A stretch of DNA of 15,702 nucleotides from JBDSSS01 sp039928615 (GTDB taxonomy: Bacteria > Actinomycetota > Actinomycetes > Actinomycetales > Dermatophilaceae), in assembly GCA_039928615.1 (NCBI GenBank), contig JBDSSS010000049.1, forward strand, positions 1 to 15,702, given 5' to 3'. The notes under the pieces were generated by a model. It saw only the letters and a list, made by a program, of their open reading frames with translations. It did not search any database and was not told the origin of the DNA. The translations under genes were made by a program, and so were the position numbers. Each line of letters opens with the position of its first letter. Position 1 is the first letter of the stretch. This document shows, one piece after another, positions 1 to 8,164 of the stretch.

Positions 1-876
1 GTCGCCGTCGGCGCCGTCGTGCTGGCCCGGCTCTGGCTCCCGGCCCCGCCGGAGAGCTCCAGCCGCTCCCGCCTCGACCTCGACCCCGTCGGGGTGGTCC
101 TGCTCGGGCTCGCCGTGCTCGCGCTGCTCCTGCCCCTCGTCGAGACCGGCCGCGGCAGCCAGTCGTCCGTGCCCTGGTGGATCGCGCTCGTCGGCGCAGC
201 CATGGTCGTGGCCTTCTGGGCGTGGGAGCGCGCCTACACCAGCCGGGGACGCAGCCCGCTGGTCAACCTCGACCTCTTCTCCGTGCCGGGCTACCCCTCC
301 GGGGCGGCGGTCGGGGCGCTCTACTTCGCAGGGTTCACCGGCATCTTCTTCGTGCTCACCATCTACTTCCAGGAGACGCTCGGCTACACCCCCCTGCTGG
401 CCGGTCTCGCCATCACGCCGTTCGCTGCAGGGTCTGCCGTGACCGCGGCGGTCGGTGGTCGCCTCGTCAACCGCTTCGGTCGATCGCTCGTCACCGTCGG
501 CCTGCTCACGGTGCTGCTCTCCCTCGTCGTCGTCGACGTCGTGCTCGGCATCGTCACCGGCTCGGCGACCGGCTGGGCCCTCGCCGCGCCGTTGCTCGTC
601 GCGGGCCTCGGCAGTGGCCTCGTCATCTCGCCGAACGTGACGCTCACCCTCGCCGACATCCCCGTCGAGCGGGCCGGCACGGCCGGTGGGCTGCTCCAGA
701 CCGGCCAGCGCATCGGCACGGCGGCGGGCATCGCCCTCATCGGGGCGGTCTACTTCGCGCACCTGACCTCCTCCGGCGAGGGCGCGGCGGTCGCGCTGCG
801 GGTGGCCGCCGCCATCGTGGCCGTGGCCCTCGTCGCCAGCGTCGCAGACCTCCGCTCACGCCGGCGCCACGACTGA
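1..876 (+). CDS. MFS transporter, DHA2 (EmrB/QacA-like) type, C-terminal part
   Basis: An integral membrane protein, probably a proton-driven exporter of small toxic compounds. The reading frame is open from the first base, so the start lies upstream and only about 291 residues are visible. A GTG codon at 19 is internal, not a convincing start. About eight hydrophobic segments can be seen, among them GVVLLGLAVLALLLPLVETG, a segment around ALYFAGFTGIFFVLTIYFQ, and a late GGLLQTGQRIGTAAGIALIG. The last two resemble the second half of 14-helix DHA2 transporters, where sequences like 'yfQ...lG.sPl.aGl..lP' and 'R..GgalG.Ai.g' are typical. The protein ends in a short basic tail (RSRRRHD). Substrate cannot be inferred. 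No neighbouring gene is clearly co-transcribed, and a possible terminator follows at 906-937. The family call is firm, the subfamily moderately so. Confidence 0.88.
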   Translation, partial: VAVGAVVLARLWLPAPPESSSRSRLDLDPVGVVLLGLAVLALLLPLVETGRGSQSSVPWWIALVGAAMVVAFWAWERAYTSRGRSPLVNLDLFSVPGYPSGAAVGALYFAGFTGIFFVLTIYFQETLGYTPLLAGLAITPFAAGSAVTAAVGGRLVNRFGRSLVTVGLLTVLLSLVVVDVVLGIVTGSATGWALAAPLLVAGLGSGLVISPNVTLTLADIPVERAGTAGGLLQTGQRIGTAAGIALIGAVYFAHLTSSGEGAAVALRVAAAIVAVALVASVADLRSRRRHD

Positions 877-905
877 CGTAGCAACTGACGGAGCGAGTGA
901 CCGAC

Positions 906-937
906 GGACCGGTGGGGCCGTCGCCGGGGGCCGGTCC
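906..937 (+). terminator. Possible hairpin terminator after the first MFS gene
   Basis: GGACCGG (906-912) pairs perfectly with CCGGTCC (931-937) around an 18-base GC-rich loop that can itself fold through GGCC segments. No T-run follows. It lies 30 bases after the transporter stop, where a terminator is expected. The stem is short, so confidence is low. Confidence 0.35.
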
Positions 938-960
938 AGAACGACGAACGGGCCATGGTA

Positions 961-984
961 TTAGCGCGACAAATGGGTTAAAGT
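961..984 (+). promoter_or_regulatory. Candidate promoter for the secreted cell-wall hydrolase gene
   Basis: A short AT-richer island in GC-rich surroundings contains TAAAGT (979-984), which fits the TANNNT -10 pattern. No good -35 is visible at the usual distance. If used, it would give a leader of about 115 bases before the ATG at 1106. Confidence 0.25.
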
Positions 985-1010
985 GCCGCAGCCCGTCATC
1001 CTCCGAACAC

Positions 1011-1082
1011 CGGTCCTGACCGAACCGTCCGGGGGCCCCGGGATCACCATGACGCCGAGCCCAGTCCCGGGCCGGTGGACCG
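1011..1082 (+). other. Possibly structured 5' leader of the hydrolase gene
   Basis: Two nested pairings are visible: CGGTCC (1011-1016) with GGACCG (1077-1082), and inside it GGCCCCGGG (1034-1042) with CCCGGGCC (1066-1073), with one bulged C. Cell-wall hydrolase genes in actinobacteria are often under the ydaO-type cyclic-di-AMP riboswitch, but I do not recognise that consensus here. In a sequence this GC-rich such pairings can arise by chance. Confidence 0.25.
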
Positions 1083-1105
1083 TCCCGTCCCTGGGAGTTC
1101 CACGC

Positions 1106-2095
1106 ATGCCCCGCACCTCTGTGATCTCACGCCTGCGCTCCACCAGCATCCTCGCCGCCGCTGCCCTCGCCCTCAGCCTCGTCTCGTTCGTCGCACCGAC
1201 GGCCCAGGCAGCCACCGTCCCCGTGCCCCCGACACCCACCGGCCTGCCGACCGCGGTCGAGGGTCTGTCCCCCTACGTGCCGGCGACCTCGTGTGACGCC
1301 GTCACCCGCCCGGGCACGCTCAAGCTCGCCCAGCTGCTCAAGACGACGTACGGAGCCACCTACGGTCTCGCGCGCGCCTGTGGCAGCGTGTCGAGCCCCT
1401 CGTCCGAGCACTACGACGGCCGGGCTGTCGACTCCTTCTTCAACGTCCGCAACACGGCCGAGAGCGCCGAGGCCACCGCGCTCATCTCATGGCTGCTCGC
1501 GACCGACCAAGCGGGCAACCGCTACGCCAACGCGCGCCGTCTCGGGATCATGTACATCATCTGGAACAACAAGATGTGGAGCTCCTACCGGACCTCCGAG
1601 GGCTGGCGCCCCTACAGCACCTGCGCCACGACCCCGTCGACCTCGTACGACACCGCCTGCCACCGCAACCACATCCACCTCACCCTGTCGTGGGAGGGGG
1701 CCATGGCGCGCACCTCGTACTGGACCAAGAGCGTTGCTCCCGTGGACTACGGGCCGTGCCGGACCCAGGACCTCAACTGGGCCTTCGGGTACCGGACGCC
1801 ACGGTCCACGCCCTGTCCCCGCTACGCCACGGTGACCGCTCCCGCCGGCGCCAGCACCCTGCTCAAGGCGCTCGTCCCGCGCTCGGGCATCCAGCTCAGG
1901 GCCGGGATGTCCGGCTCGGCCGTCACCGTCCTGCAGCAGGCTCTCGGGATCTCCCCCGCCACCGGCTACTTCGGCACGGTCACCACGGCCAAGCTCAAGG
2001 CCTGGCAGACGGCTCACGGCCTCGGCGCGAACGGGGTCACCTGGAACGGCACCTGGGTCAGCCTGCTCACCGCGAACGGCATGCGCTGGAGCTGA
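1106..2095 (+). CDS. Secreted M15-like peptidase domain protein with C-terminal peptidoglycan-binding domain
   Basis: A predicted exported cell-wall protein of 329 residues. The ATG at 1106 is chosen because GGGAG lies 8 bases upstream and it opens directly onto a signal peptide: basic MPRTSVISRLR, a hydrophobic core, then an APTAQA|ATVP cleavage site near residue 35. The frame runs on upstream to 983, but that extension looks non-coding. The middle domain carries S-x-H-x-x-G-x-A-x-D at residues 100-109 (His102, Asp109) and CHRNHIHL at 185-192. This is the zinc-ligand layout of M15/VanY-like D,D-peptidase folds and of the ARB_07466-like domain. Six cysteines (63, 92, 173, 185, 218, 237) could form disulfides. 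Residues about 260-325 match the PG_binding_1 repeat (AVTVLQQALG, GYFGTVTTAKLKAWQ, GVTWNGTWVSLL). Likely role: cutting or binding peptidoglycan stem peptides. Actual catalysis is inferred. Confidence 0.82.
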   Translation: MPRTSVISRLRSTSILAAAALALSLVSFVAPTAQAATVPVPPTPTGLPTAVEGLSPYVPATSCDAVTRPGTLKLAQLLKTTYGATYGLARACGSVSSPSSEHYDGRAVDSFFNVRNTAESAEATALISWLLATDQAGNRYANARRLGIMYIIWNNKMWSSYRTSEGWRPYSTCATTPSTSYDTACHRNHIHLTLSWEGAMARTSYWTKSVAPVDYGPCRTQDLNWAFGYRTPRSTPCPRYATVTAPAGASTLLKALVPRSGIQLRAGMSGSAVTVLQQALGISPATGYFGTVTTAKLKAWQTAHGLGANGVTWNGTWVSLLTANGMRWS

Positions 2096-2112
2096 CCGCT
2101 CTCCCCTCGCGA

Positions 2113-2146
2113 CTCGCCCCCGGCACCCCTCGGTGCCGGGGGCGAG
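2113..2146 (+). terminator. Strong intrinsic-type hairpin terminator
   Basis: A perfect 15-bp stem, CTCGCCCCCGGCACC (2113-2127) against GGTGCCGGGGGCGAG (2132-2146), with a four-base CCTC loop, starts 18 bases after the hydrolase stop. There is no U-tract, as is common in actinobacterial terminators. It lies between convergent genes and may serve both. Confidence 0.8.
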
Positions 2147-2157
2147 CTGCGTCCACG

Positions 2158-2217
2158 ACCTGTCGGGGTCACACCTGTCGGGGTCACACCTGTCGAGGTC
2201 ACCCCTGTCGGGTCCCG
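2158..2217. repeat. 15-bp tandem direct repeat, about four copies
   Basis: ACCTGTCGGGGTCAC occurs at 2158-2172 and 2173-2187 exactly, at 2188-2202 with one change (GAGGTCAC), and in a degraded form at 2203-2217 (CCCCTGTCGGGTCCC). It sits in the 238-base gap between the convergent hydrolase and MFS genes, after the hairpin. The rest of that gap shows no gene. The array could be slippage debris or a binding site cluster; nothing in the sequence decides. Confidence 0.85.
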
Positions 2218-2333
2218 CCGGTCGAGGCGGCTCACCAAGGGCTCGCTCGGGCCCGAACTGAGACCTCGGGTCACCGGGCACCGTCGTGACCTGCGTCGTC
2301 TGCGTGATCTGGTCGGGCGGGGGCGGCGGGCGG

Positions 2334-3575
2334 CTAGGGGCGGCGGGCGTCATACGCCCGGGCCACCTCGGCCCGCACCTGCTCGTACGGCCAGGTGACC
2401 GCGACGCCACACAGGACGATCAGCGTGATGGCCGCACTCACCGCGACTCCCGCCAGCGCGTCGTCGTTGCGGCCACCGAGCCACCCGGCGACGAGGAAGG
2501 AGACCCCGGCCGCCGCCACCGAGACCGACCCGGCCAAGCTGAAGATCCGCCCCCGCAGCTCCGGCCGCGTGACAAGAGCGAAGGTCGACTGGAGCGGGAC
2601 CATGAACGCCTGCATCGTGCCGCTGAGGAAGAAGAGGGCCGCGACGACCGCGATCGGCGGGTGCAGCGCGGTGAGCAGCAGCGGGAGCGGCATGGCCAGC
2701 GCAAGCGGGATGATCGCCCGGTTCTGCGCGTGGACGTCGAAACGCCCGATGACGAGGATGCCGAACACCGCACCGACGATCGGGGAGGCCATCAGCACGC
2801 CGCCCCACCCGTTCTCACCGGCGATCGGGATCGCGAGGGCCTCGGGGGCCGCGATCCCCAGGGTGGCCGCGGCGCTGAGGATGACGAGCCGAGCGAGGAC
2901 AGGGTGCCGCACGAGGTCGCCCGTCGCCGACGAGAGGTCTGACACGAACCCGCGCAGGCCCTTGCCCCGGGTGCCCCGGACTGCTCGCAACGGGACGACG
3001 AGGAGCACGACGACGGCCGCGATGAGGAAGCTGGCAAGGTCGACGAGCAGACCCACGCTGGATCCGACGACGGCGATGAGGCTGCCCCCGATCGCGAAGC
3101 CGATGGCCTGGTTGAACTGCTCGGAGATCGCGGCGAGCCCCACGGCTCGCGAGTAGAGGTGCTTGTCGTGCTCGAAGAGGTCGGTGAGCAGCACCATGTT
3201 CGAGGCCGTCGATGCTCCCCCGATCAGCTCGAGGACGAAGAGTGCGAGGAAGATCCAGACGAAGCCGGCCTGGATCACCACCAGCCAGAGGAGCACGACG
3301 ACGCACGCCCCGCGAGAGAGGTGGGACCAGATGAGGACCCACTTGTAGGGGAAGCGATCGACGACGGGCCCCACGAGGCTGCGCCCGAAGAAGGTGGGGA
3401 TGAGGCTGACGGCGAGCGTCGTCGCCGTCGCGAGGGGTGAGCCGGTGCGCTGGAAGACCACCGCGGCGATGGTGACGCGGGCGATGTAGTCCCCCCACAG
3501 CGACAGCGCGCCGGCCAGGAAGATCGGCAGGTAGCGCGGCACCGTGAGTACTTCGAGGTAGGAGGGCGCCCTCAT
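2334..3575 (-). CDS. MFS transporter, 12-helix type, last gene of the glnA2-glnE unit
   Basis: A membrane transporter of 413 residues from the ATG at 3575, with about 12 hydrophobic segments and a central basic loop (RAVRGTRGKGLRGF). The N-terminus has the usual MFS opening (PIFLAGALSLWGDYIARVT) and a helix 2-3 loop of GPVVDRFPYKWVLIW type, where V-D-R replaces the common A-D-R. It resembles the EntS/MFS_3 group of exporters; the substrate is unknown. Start choice: ATG 3575 has GAGGG seven bases upstream. An alternative GTG at 3599 overlaps the glnE stop as GTGA and would add eight residues (MNHSEGAG) but has no clear ribosome site. Either way the gene abuts or overlaps glnE and is probably co-transcribed and translationally coupled. 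A role in nitrogen metabolism would be guesswork, since the adjacency may be accidental. Confidence 0.88.
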   Translation of the reverse strand: MRAPSYLEVLTVPRYLPIFLAGALSLWGDYIARVTIAAVVFQRTGSPLATATTLAVSLIPTFFGRSLVGPVVDRFPYKWVLIWSHLSRGACVVVLLWLVVIQAGFVWIFLALFVLELIGGASTASNMVLLTDLFEHDKHLYSRAVGLAAISEQFNQAIGFAIGGSLIAVVGSSVGLLVDLASFLIAAVVVLLVVPLRAVRGTRGKGLRGFVSDLSSATGDLVRHPVLARLVILSAAATLGIAAPEALAIPIAGENGWGGVLMASPIVGAVFGILVIGRFDVHAQNRAIIPLALAMPLPLLLTALHPPIAVVAALFFLSGTMQAFMVPLQSTFALVTRPELRGRIFSLAGSVSVAAAGVSFLVAGWLGGRNDDALAGVAVSAAITLIVLCGVAVTWPYEQVRAEVARAYDARRP

Positions 3576-3595
3576 GCCCGCGCCCTCGCTGTGAT

Positions 3596-6500
3596 TCACG
3601 GGATGACGCTACCCCGAGGAGGGTGGTCATAAAAGTTGAAATCAGAAGTTTGTCGGGATCGACGGGCAACCCTTCGCCACAGCTGGGCCAGGACCGTCGC
3701 CTCGCCCGCCGGGCGTCCGATGATCCGTCCCACTCCCTCGGCGTCGCGCAGGTCGCTCGGGACGCTGTCGACGGCTCGGCCCCGCCAGAGGACCCCGGCG
3801 TTGCGGATCAGCGAGCCCAGCCGCCAGGCCTCTCGCAGGACCTTCGCGTCCTCGGCTGTGAGCAGACCGGCCTCGGCCAGCCGGTCGAGCGCGGCCAGGG
3901 TCCCGGTGACCCGCAGACCCGGCACCCGATGGGCGTGCTGGAGCTGCAGCAGCTGCACGGTCCACTCGACGTCGGTCAGCCCACCGCGACCGAGCTTGAT
4001 GTGGGCCCGGGGGTCGGCGCCGCGGGGCAGCCGTTCGGACTCGATCCGCGCCTTCATCGTGCGGATGTCGCGCTGCTGGGTCGCGGTGAGGCCCTCGGCC
4101 GGCCACCGCAGCGGGTCGACCAGCTCGAGGAAGGCAGCCCCGAGGTCGTCGGGACCCGCGATCGGGGTCGCGCGCAGCAGGGCCTGGAACTCCCACGTCA
4201 GCGCCCAGCGCTCGTAGTAGGTGCGGTAGGAGTCGAGGCTCCGCACGAGCGGCCCGGCCTTGCCCTCGGGACGGAGGTCCGCGTCGAGCCCGATCTGGGG
4301 GTCGGGCCCGGGCCCGGAGAGCAGCTTCTTGACCTCCTGGACGACCGCCGTCGCGCGGACCTGCACGTCGCCCTCGTCCGCTCCGGGGTGCGGGCGGTGC
4401 ACGAACATGACGTCCGCGTCGGAGGCGTATCCCAGCTCGCCGCCGCCCAGGCTGCCCATCCCGACGACGAGGATGTCACCCCCGAGGGGCTGACCGTCGC
4501 GCTGCTCGACGTCGGCGACGACGGTGTCGAGCGTCACCTGGATGAGAGCAGCCGTGAGGTCGGTCAGGGCCTGCCCGACCCCGTGCAGGTCGATCTCGCC
4601 GACAAGGTCGGCCATCACGATCCGGAGCAGCTCGTGGCGGCGCAGGGCCCGGATCGCCGTGACGGCCTCGGCCGCGTTGTCGCGGCGCCCGGCCGCCGAG
4701 CGCATCGTCGCGACGAGGGCCTCGCGGGTGCGGGGCACGAGCCCGGACGGGTCACCGAGGATCGACACGCTCTCCGGGGATCGGACGAGCAGGTCAGCGG
4801 CATACCGGCTGCGGGCGAGGCAGTGGGCCAGCCGGTCGGCGGCACGGCCCTCGTCGCGCAGCATCTTGAGGTACCAGTGCGTCGTGCCCAGCTCGTCGGA
4901 GACGCGACGGAAGGACAGCAGCCCCGCATCGGGATCCGCCTCGTCGGCAAACCAGCCGAGCATGACGGGCAGGAGGGTCCGCTGGATCGCGGCCCGCCGG
5001 GTCACCCCGGCCGTCAGCGCCTCGAGGTGGCGCATGGCGCCCGCCGGGTCGCGGAAGCCGAGCGCAGCGAGGCGCTGCCGGGCCGCCTCGGGGCTGAGCC
5101 GGGCCTCGGTGGGGGTCAACCGCGCAGCGGCGGCGAGCAGCGGACGGTAGAAGAGCCGCTCGTGGATCCGACGCACCTCACGGGCGATCGCCTGCCGGTC
5201 GGCGACGACCGCCTTGGCCGGGGTCGTGCGGTGGCCCATCGAGCGGCCGAGCCGGCGCAGGTCGGCCTCGGACTCGGGCATGAGGTGGGTCCGCCGCAGA
5301 CGGTGCAGCTGGATCCGGTGCTCGAGGCAGCGCAGGTGCCGGTAGGCGTGGTCGAGCGCCTCGGCATCGTCGCGACCGACGTAGCCGCCCTTGGCCAGGG
5401 CCGACAGGGCCTCGAGCGTCGTCGCCGACCGCAGCCGCGGGTCGGTGCGGCCGTGGACGAGCTGAAGCAGCTGGACGCTGAACTCGACGTCGCGCAGGCC
5501 GCCCTTGCCGAGCTTGAGCTGACGAGCCGCCTCGTTGACGGGGACGTTCTGCTCGACCCGGCGACGCATCGCCTGGCAGTCCTCGACGAAGTGGTCGCGG
5601 CTGGCCGCCTCCCAGACGAAGGGAGAGATCTCCGCCTTGTAGCGCAGCCCGAGCTCGCGGTCGCCGGCCGAGACCCAGGCCTTGAGCAGTGCCTGGAACT
5701 CCCACGTCTTGGCCCACCGCTCGTAGTAGGCCTTGTGGCTGCTCACGGTCCGCACGAGCGGCCCCTGCTTGCCCTCGGGTCGCAGGGCGGGGTCGACGGG
5801 CCAGAGCGTCCCCTCCGCGCTCGGCTGGGAGCAGGCCCGCATGGTCGTGGTCGCGAGGGTGGTGCCGATCCGGATCGCAACCTCCTCCTCGACGCCCTCA
5901 GCCGGCTCGACGACGAAGATGACGTCGACGTCACTGACGTAGTTGAGCTCGCCGCCGCCGGTCTTGCCCATCCCGATGATCGCGAGGCGGCACTGCTCAT
6001 GGCCGGGGCCGTACTCCTCACGAGCGATGGCCAGCGCCGCCTCGAGCGCGCCCTCGGCGAGCTCGGCGAGGGCCTCGCCCACCATCGGCATGATGGTGAG
6101 CGGGTCGGCGGCGGTCACGTCGAGCGCGGCGATCCGCAGCAGGCCCCGCCGGTACTCGATGCGCAGGACGTCGAGCGCGCTGCGGCCGGCCCGCCCCGTG
6201 GTCACCGCGGCGACGAGCTCGTCGCGGACCTCCTGAGCCGCGTGGCGCTCGGCCCGGGCCGCGTCGACCCACTGGTCCGGGTGACGCACGAGGTGGTCGA
6301 CGAGTGCCGTCGAGACACCGAGGACGCCGAGCACCCGCCGGCGCCCCACCCCGTCGGCGCAGAGCAGACTGACGAGCTCCGCCGTGCCGAACGTGCCGGA
6401 GGTGCCCGACGTGGCGTCGGGGGACGTGGACGGCTGCGCCGCGAGCGACTCCATCATCCGGACCAGTCCCAGCAGGGCCTGGTCGGGGTCGGCCGTGTCC

Positions 6501-6652
6501 CCGACGGCCGCGAGCAGGTCGTCGGGGCAGCCGTGCTCGGGGTCGAGCAGCGGTGCGAGCGCGCGGTCCGTGAGCAGGCCGGCGGCCCGGGCGGGGTCGG
6601 CGAAGCCGAGCCGAGCGAGCGTGCCGGTCTGGGTCGAGGTGCGGGAGGTCAT
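3596..6652 (-). CDS. glnE: Bifunctional glutamine synthetase adenylyltransferase / adenylyl-removing enzyme
   Basis: A cytoplasmic regulator that transfers AMP from ATP to a tyrosine of glutamine synthetase and removes it again by phosphorolysis. At 1018 residues it is close to the family size (about 950-1000). The internal duplication is plain: the N-terminal nucleotidyltransferase motif GMGKTGGGELNYVSDVDVIF (227-246, Asp241/Asp243) is matched by GMGSLGGGELGYASDADVMF (731-750, Asp745/Asp747). LRPEGKQGPLVR (290-301) mirrors LRPEGKAGPLVR (793-804), and LGKGGLRDVEF (381-391) mirrors LGRGGLTDVEW (887-897). Both catalytic halves therefore look intact, the N-terminal one for deadenylylation and the C-terminal one for adenylylation. 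The protein runs about ten residues past the usual ...FY end (DHPPRGSVIP), over the possible GTG start of the MFS gene. The ATG at 6652 lies four bases after the glnA2 stop, with no strong ribosome site, which suggests translational coupling. Confidence 0.97.
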   Translation of the reverse strand: MTSRTSTQTGTLARLGFADPARAAGLLTDRALAPLLDPEHGCPDDLLAAVGDTADPDQALLGLVRMMESLAAQPSTSPDATSGTSGTFGTAELVSLLCADGVGRRRVLGVLGVSTALVDHLVRHPDQWVDAARAERHAAQEVRDELVAAVTTGRAGRSALDVLRIEYRRGLLRIAALDVTAADPLTIMPMVGEALAELAEGALEAALAIAREEYGPGHEQCRLAIIGMGKTGGGELNYVSDVDVIFVVEPAEGVEEEVAIRIGTTLATTTMRACSQPSAEGTLWPVDPALRPEGKQGPLVRTVSSHKAYYERWAKTWEFQALLKAWVSAGDRELGLRYKAEISPFVWEAASRDHFVEDCQAMRRRVEQNVPVNEAARQLKLGKGGLRDVEFSVQLLQLVHGRTDPRLRSATTLEALSALAKGGYVGRDDAEALDHAYRHLRCLEHRIQLHRLRRTHLMPESEADLRRLGRSMGHRTTPAKAVVADRQAIAREVRRIHERLFYRPLLAAAARLTPTEARLSPEAARQRLAALGFRDPAGAMRHLEALTAGVTRRAAIQRTLLPVMLGWFADEADPDAGLLSFRRVSDELGTTHWYLKMLRDEGRAADRLAHCLARSRYAADLLVRSPESVSILGDPSGLVPRTREALVATMRSAAGRRDNAAEAVTAIRALRRHELLRIVMADLVGEIDLHGVGQALTDLTAALIQVTLDTVVADVEQRDGQPLGGDILVVGMGSLGGGELGYASDADVMFVHRPHPGADEGDVQVRATAVVQEVKKLLSGPGPDPQIGLDADLRPEGKAGPLVRSLDSYRTYYERWALTWEFQALLRATPIAGPDDLGAAFLELVDPLRWPAEGLTATQQRDIRTMKARIESERLPRGADPRAHIKLGRGGLTDVEWTVQLLQLQHAHRVPGLRVTGTLAALDRLAEAGLLTAEDAKVLREAWRLGSLIRNAGVLWRGRAVDSVPSDLRDAEGVGRIIGRPAGEATVLAQLWRRVARRSRQTSDFNFYDHPPRGSVIP

Positions 6653-6656
6653 CCGG

Positions 6657-7994
6657 TCACAGACGCGGGAGGTAGCGCTCGATCTCGAAGTGGCTGACCT
6701 CGCGGCGGTAGTCCTGCCACTCCTGGCGCTTGTTGCGCAGGAAGAAGTCGAAGACGTGCTCGCCGAGGATGTCGGCGACGAGCTCGCTCTGCTCCATCAC
6801 CTCGAGGGCTCGCCCGAGCGAGGAGGGCAGCGGCTCGATCCCCATCGCGCGTCGCTCGGAGTCGGTGAGGCTCCAGACGTCGTCCTCGGTCTCGGGCGGC
6901 AGCTCGTAGCCCTCCTCGATGCCCTTGAGGCCGGCTCCGAGGAGCACGGCGAAGGCGAGGTAGGGGTTGGCGGCTGCGTCGAGCGAGCGGACCTCGATGC
7001 GGGTCGACTGGCCCTTGTTCGGCTTGTGCATCGGGACGCGGATGAGCGCGGAGCGGTTGTTGTGCCCCCACGTGAGGTGGGCCGGCGCCTCTCCCCCGCC
7101 CCAGAGCCGCTTGTACGAGTTGACCCACTGGTTGGTCACGGCCGCGGTCTCCGCCCCGTGGCGCAGCAGGCCGGCGACGAACTGACGCCCGACCTTGCTC
7201 AGCTGGTAGGGCGCCCCCGCCTCGTAGAAGGCGTTGGTGTCACCCTCGAAGAGGGACAGGTGGGTGTGCATCCCGGAGCCGGGGTGGTCCGCGAACGGCT
7301 TCGGCATGAAGGTCGCGTAGATGCCCTGGGTGAGCGCGACCTCCTTGATGACGGTGCGGAAGGTCTGGATGTTGTCGGCGGTGCTCAGCGCGTCGGCATA
7401 CCGCAGGTCGATCTCGTTCTGCCCCGGGCCCGTCTCGTGGTGGCTGAACTCCACCGAGATGCCCATGTTCTCGAGCATCGTGATCGCGGCCCGGCGGAAG
7501 TCGTGCCCGGTGCCGTGCGGCACGTGGTCGAAGTATCCGGCGTCGTCGACGGGCACGGGCCGCCCCGAGGCGTCCCGACCCTGCTCGAGCAGGTAGAACT
7601 CGATCTCGGGGTGGGTGTAGAAGGTGAACCCCAGCTCGGCCGCCTTGTCGAGGGAGCGCTGGAGCACGTGGCGCGGGTCGGCGAAGCTCGGCGACCCGTC
7701 GGGCAGCTGGAGGTCGCAGAACATCCGAGCCGTGCCGGGCGGGTCACCGCGCCACGGGAGGATCTGGAAGGTCGAGGGGTCGGGCTTGGCGAGCATGTCG
7801 GCCTCGTAGACCCGGGCGAAGCCCTCGATCGCCGAACCGTCGAAGCCGATCCCCTCGGCGAAGGCGCCCTCCAGCTCGGCGGGCGCCACGGCCACGGACT
7901 TCAGCGTGCCCAGCACGTCCGTGAACCAGAGTCGGACGAATCGGATGTCGCGCTCTTCGATCGTGCGGAGCACGAACTCTTCCTGACGGTTCAT
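6657..7994 (-). CDS. glnA2: Type I glutamine synthetase, GlnA2 group
   Basis: Makes glutamine, or possibly a related gamma-glutamyl amide, from glutamate, ammonia or amine, and ATP; probably a cytoplasmic dodecamer. The protein has 445 residues, the size of mycobacterial GlnA2. The ATG at 7994 gives the family N-terminus MNRQEEFVLRTIEERDIRFV and has AGGA seven bases upstream. An ATG six codons upstream (8012) has no ribosome site, and the longer open frame is non-coding. Family signatures: FTDVLGTLKSVAV (24-36), GFDGSAIEGFA (50-60), metal-site glutamates around PEIEFYL (Glu130) and HETGPGQNEID (Glu187, Glu194), PGSGMHTHLS (His243), and RIEVRSLDAAANPYLA (Glu334). At the position of the adenylylation site NLYDLP of GlnA1 enzymes it reads GYELPP (Tyr363), so the tyrosine is present but the context is altered. 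It heads the glnA2-glnE-MFS unit. The paralogue assignment is inferred from sequence style and glnE adjacency. Confidence 0.95.
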   Translation of the reverse strand: MNRQEEFVLRTIEERDIRFVRLWFTDVLGTLKSVAVAPAELEGAFAEGIGFDGSAIEGFARVYEADMLAKPDPSTFQILPWRGDPPGTARMFCDLQLPDGSPSFADPRHVLQRSLDKAAELGFTFYTHPEIEFYLLEQGRDASGRPVPVDDAGYFDHVPHGTGHDFRRAAITMLENMGISVEFSHHETGPGQNEIDLRYADALSTADNIQTFRTVIKEVALTQGIYATFMPKPFADHPGSGMHTHLSLFEGDTNAFYEAGAPYQLSKVGRQFVAGLLRHGAETAAVTNQWVNSYKRLWGGGEAPAHLTWGHNNRSALIRVPMHKPNKGQSTRIEVRSLDAAANPYLAFAVLLGAGLKGIEEGYELPPETEDDVWSLTDSERRAMGIEPLPSSLGRALEVMEQSELVADILGEHVFDFFLRNKRQEWQDYRREVSHFEIERYLPRL

Positions 7995-8087
7995 GTGTCG
8001 ATCCTGCCGCATCGCTGTTTCGCGGGTGTAAAGGGACGCGCCGCCGGACGGGTGCGGTCTGTCTCTTCTCGTCTCGTCGGGAGGCGA

Positions 8088-8131
8088 CGGTATGCCGCCC
8101 AGCCCAGCCCAGCCCGCTCGGCGGCATACCG
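8088..8131. repeat. Hairpin with GGTATGCCGCC arms
   Basis: CGGTATGCCGCC (8088-8099) and GGCGGCATACCG (8120-8131) form a perfect 12-bp stem around a 20-base loop made largely of CAGCC repeats (8100-8114). It lies between the protease terminator and glnA2 (the noncoding stretch is 7995-8227). The same ten-base arm recurs in the hairpin at 14741-14793, which suggests a dispersed element or shared terminator type rather than chance. Confidence 0.8.
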
Positions 8132-8164
8132 CTGCCGGTGGCGTGGTCTGCCGGGAACGGGGCA

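Noticed and set aside
3623..6697. A 1024-codon open frame on the plus strand opposite glnE
   Set aside because: It is the antisense shadow of an unmistakable glnE. Very high GC removes stop codons from other frames, and its translation is low-complexity Arg/Gly/Pro/Leu-rich with no recognisable domain.
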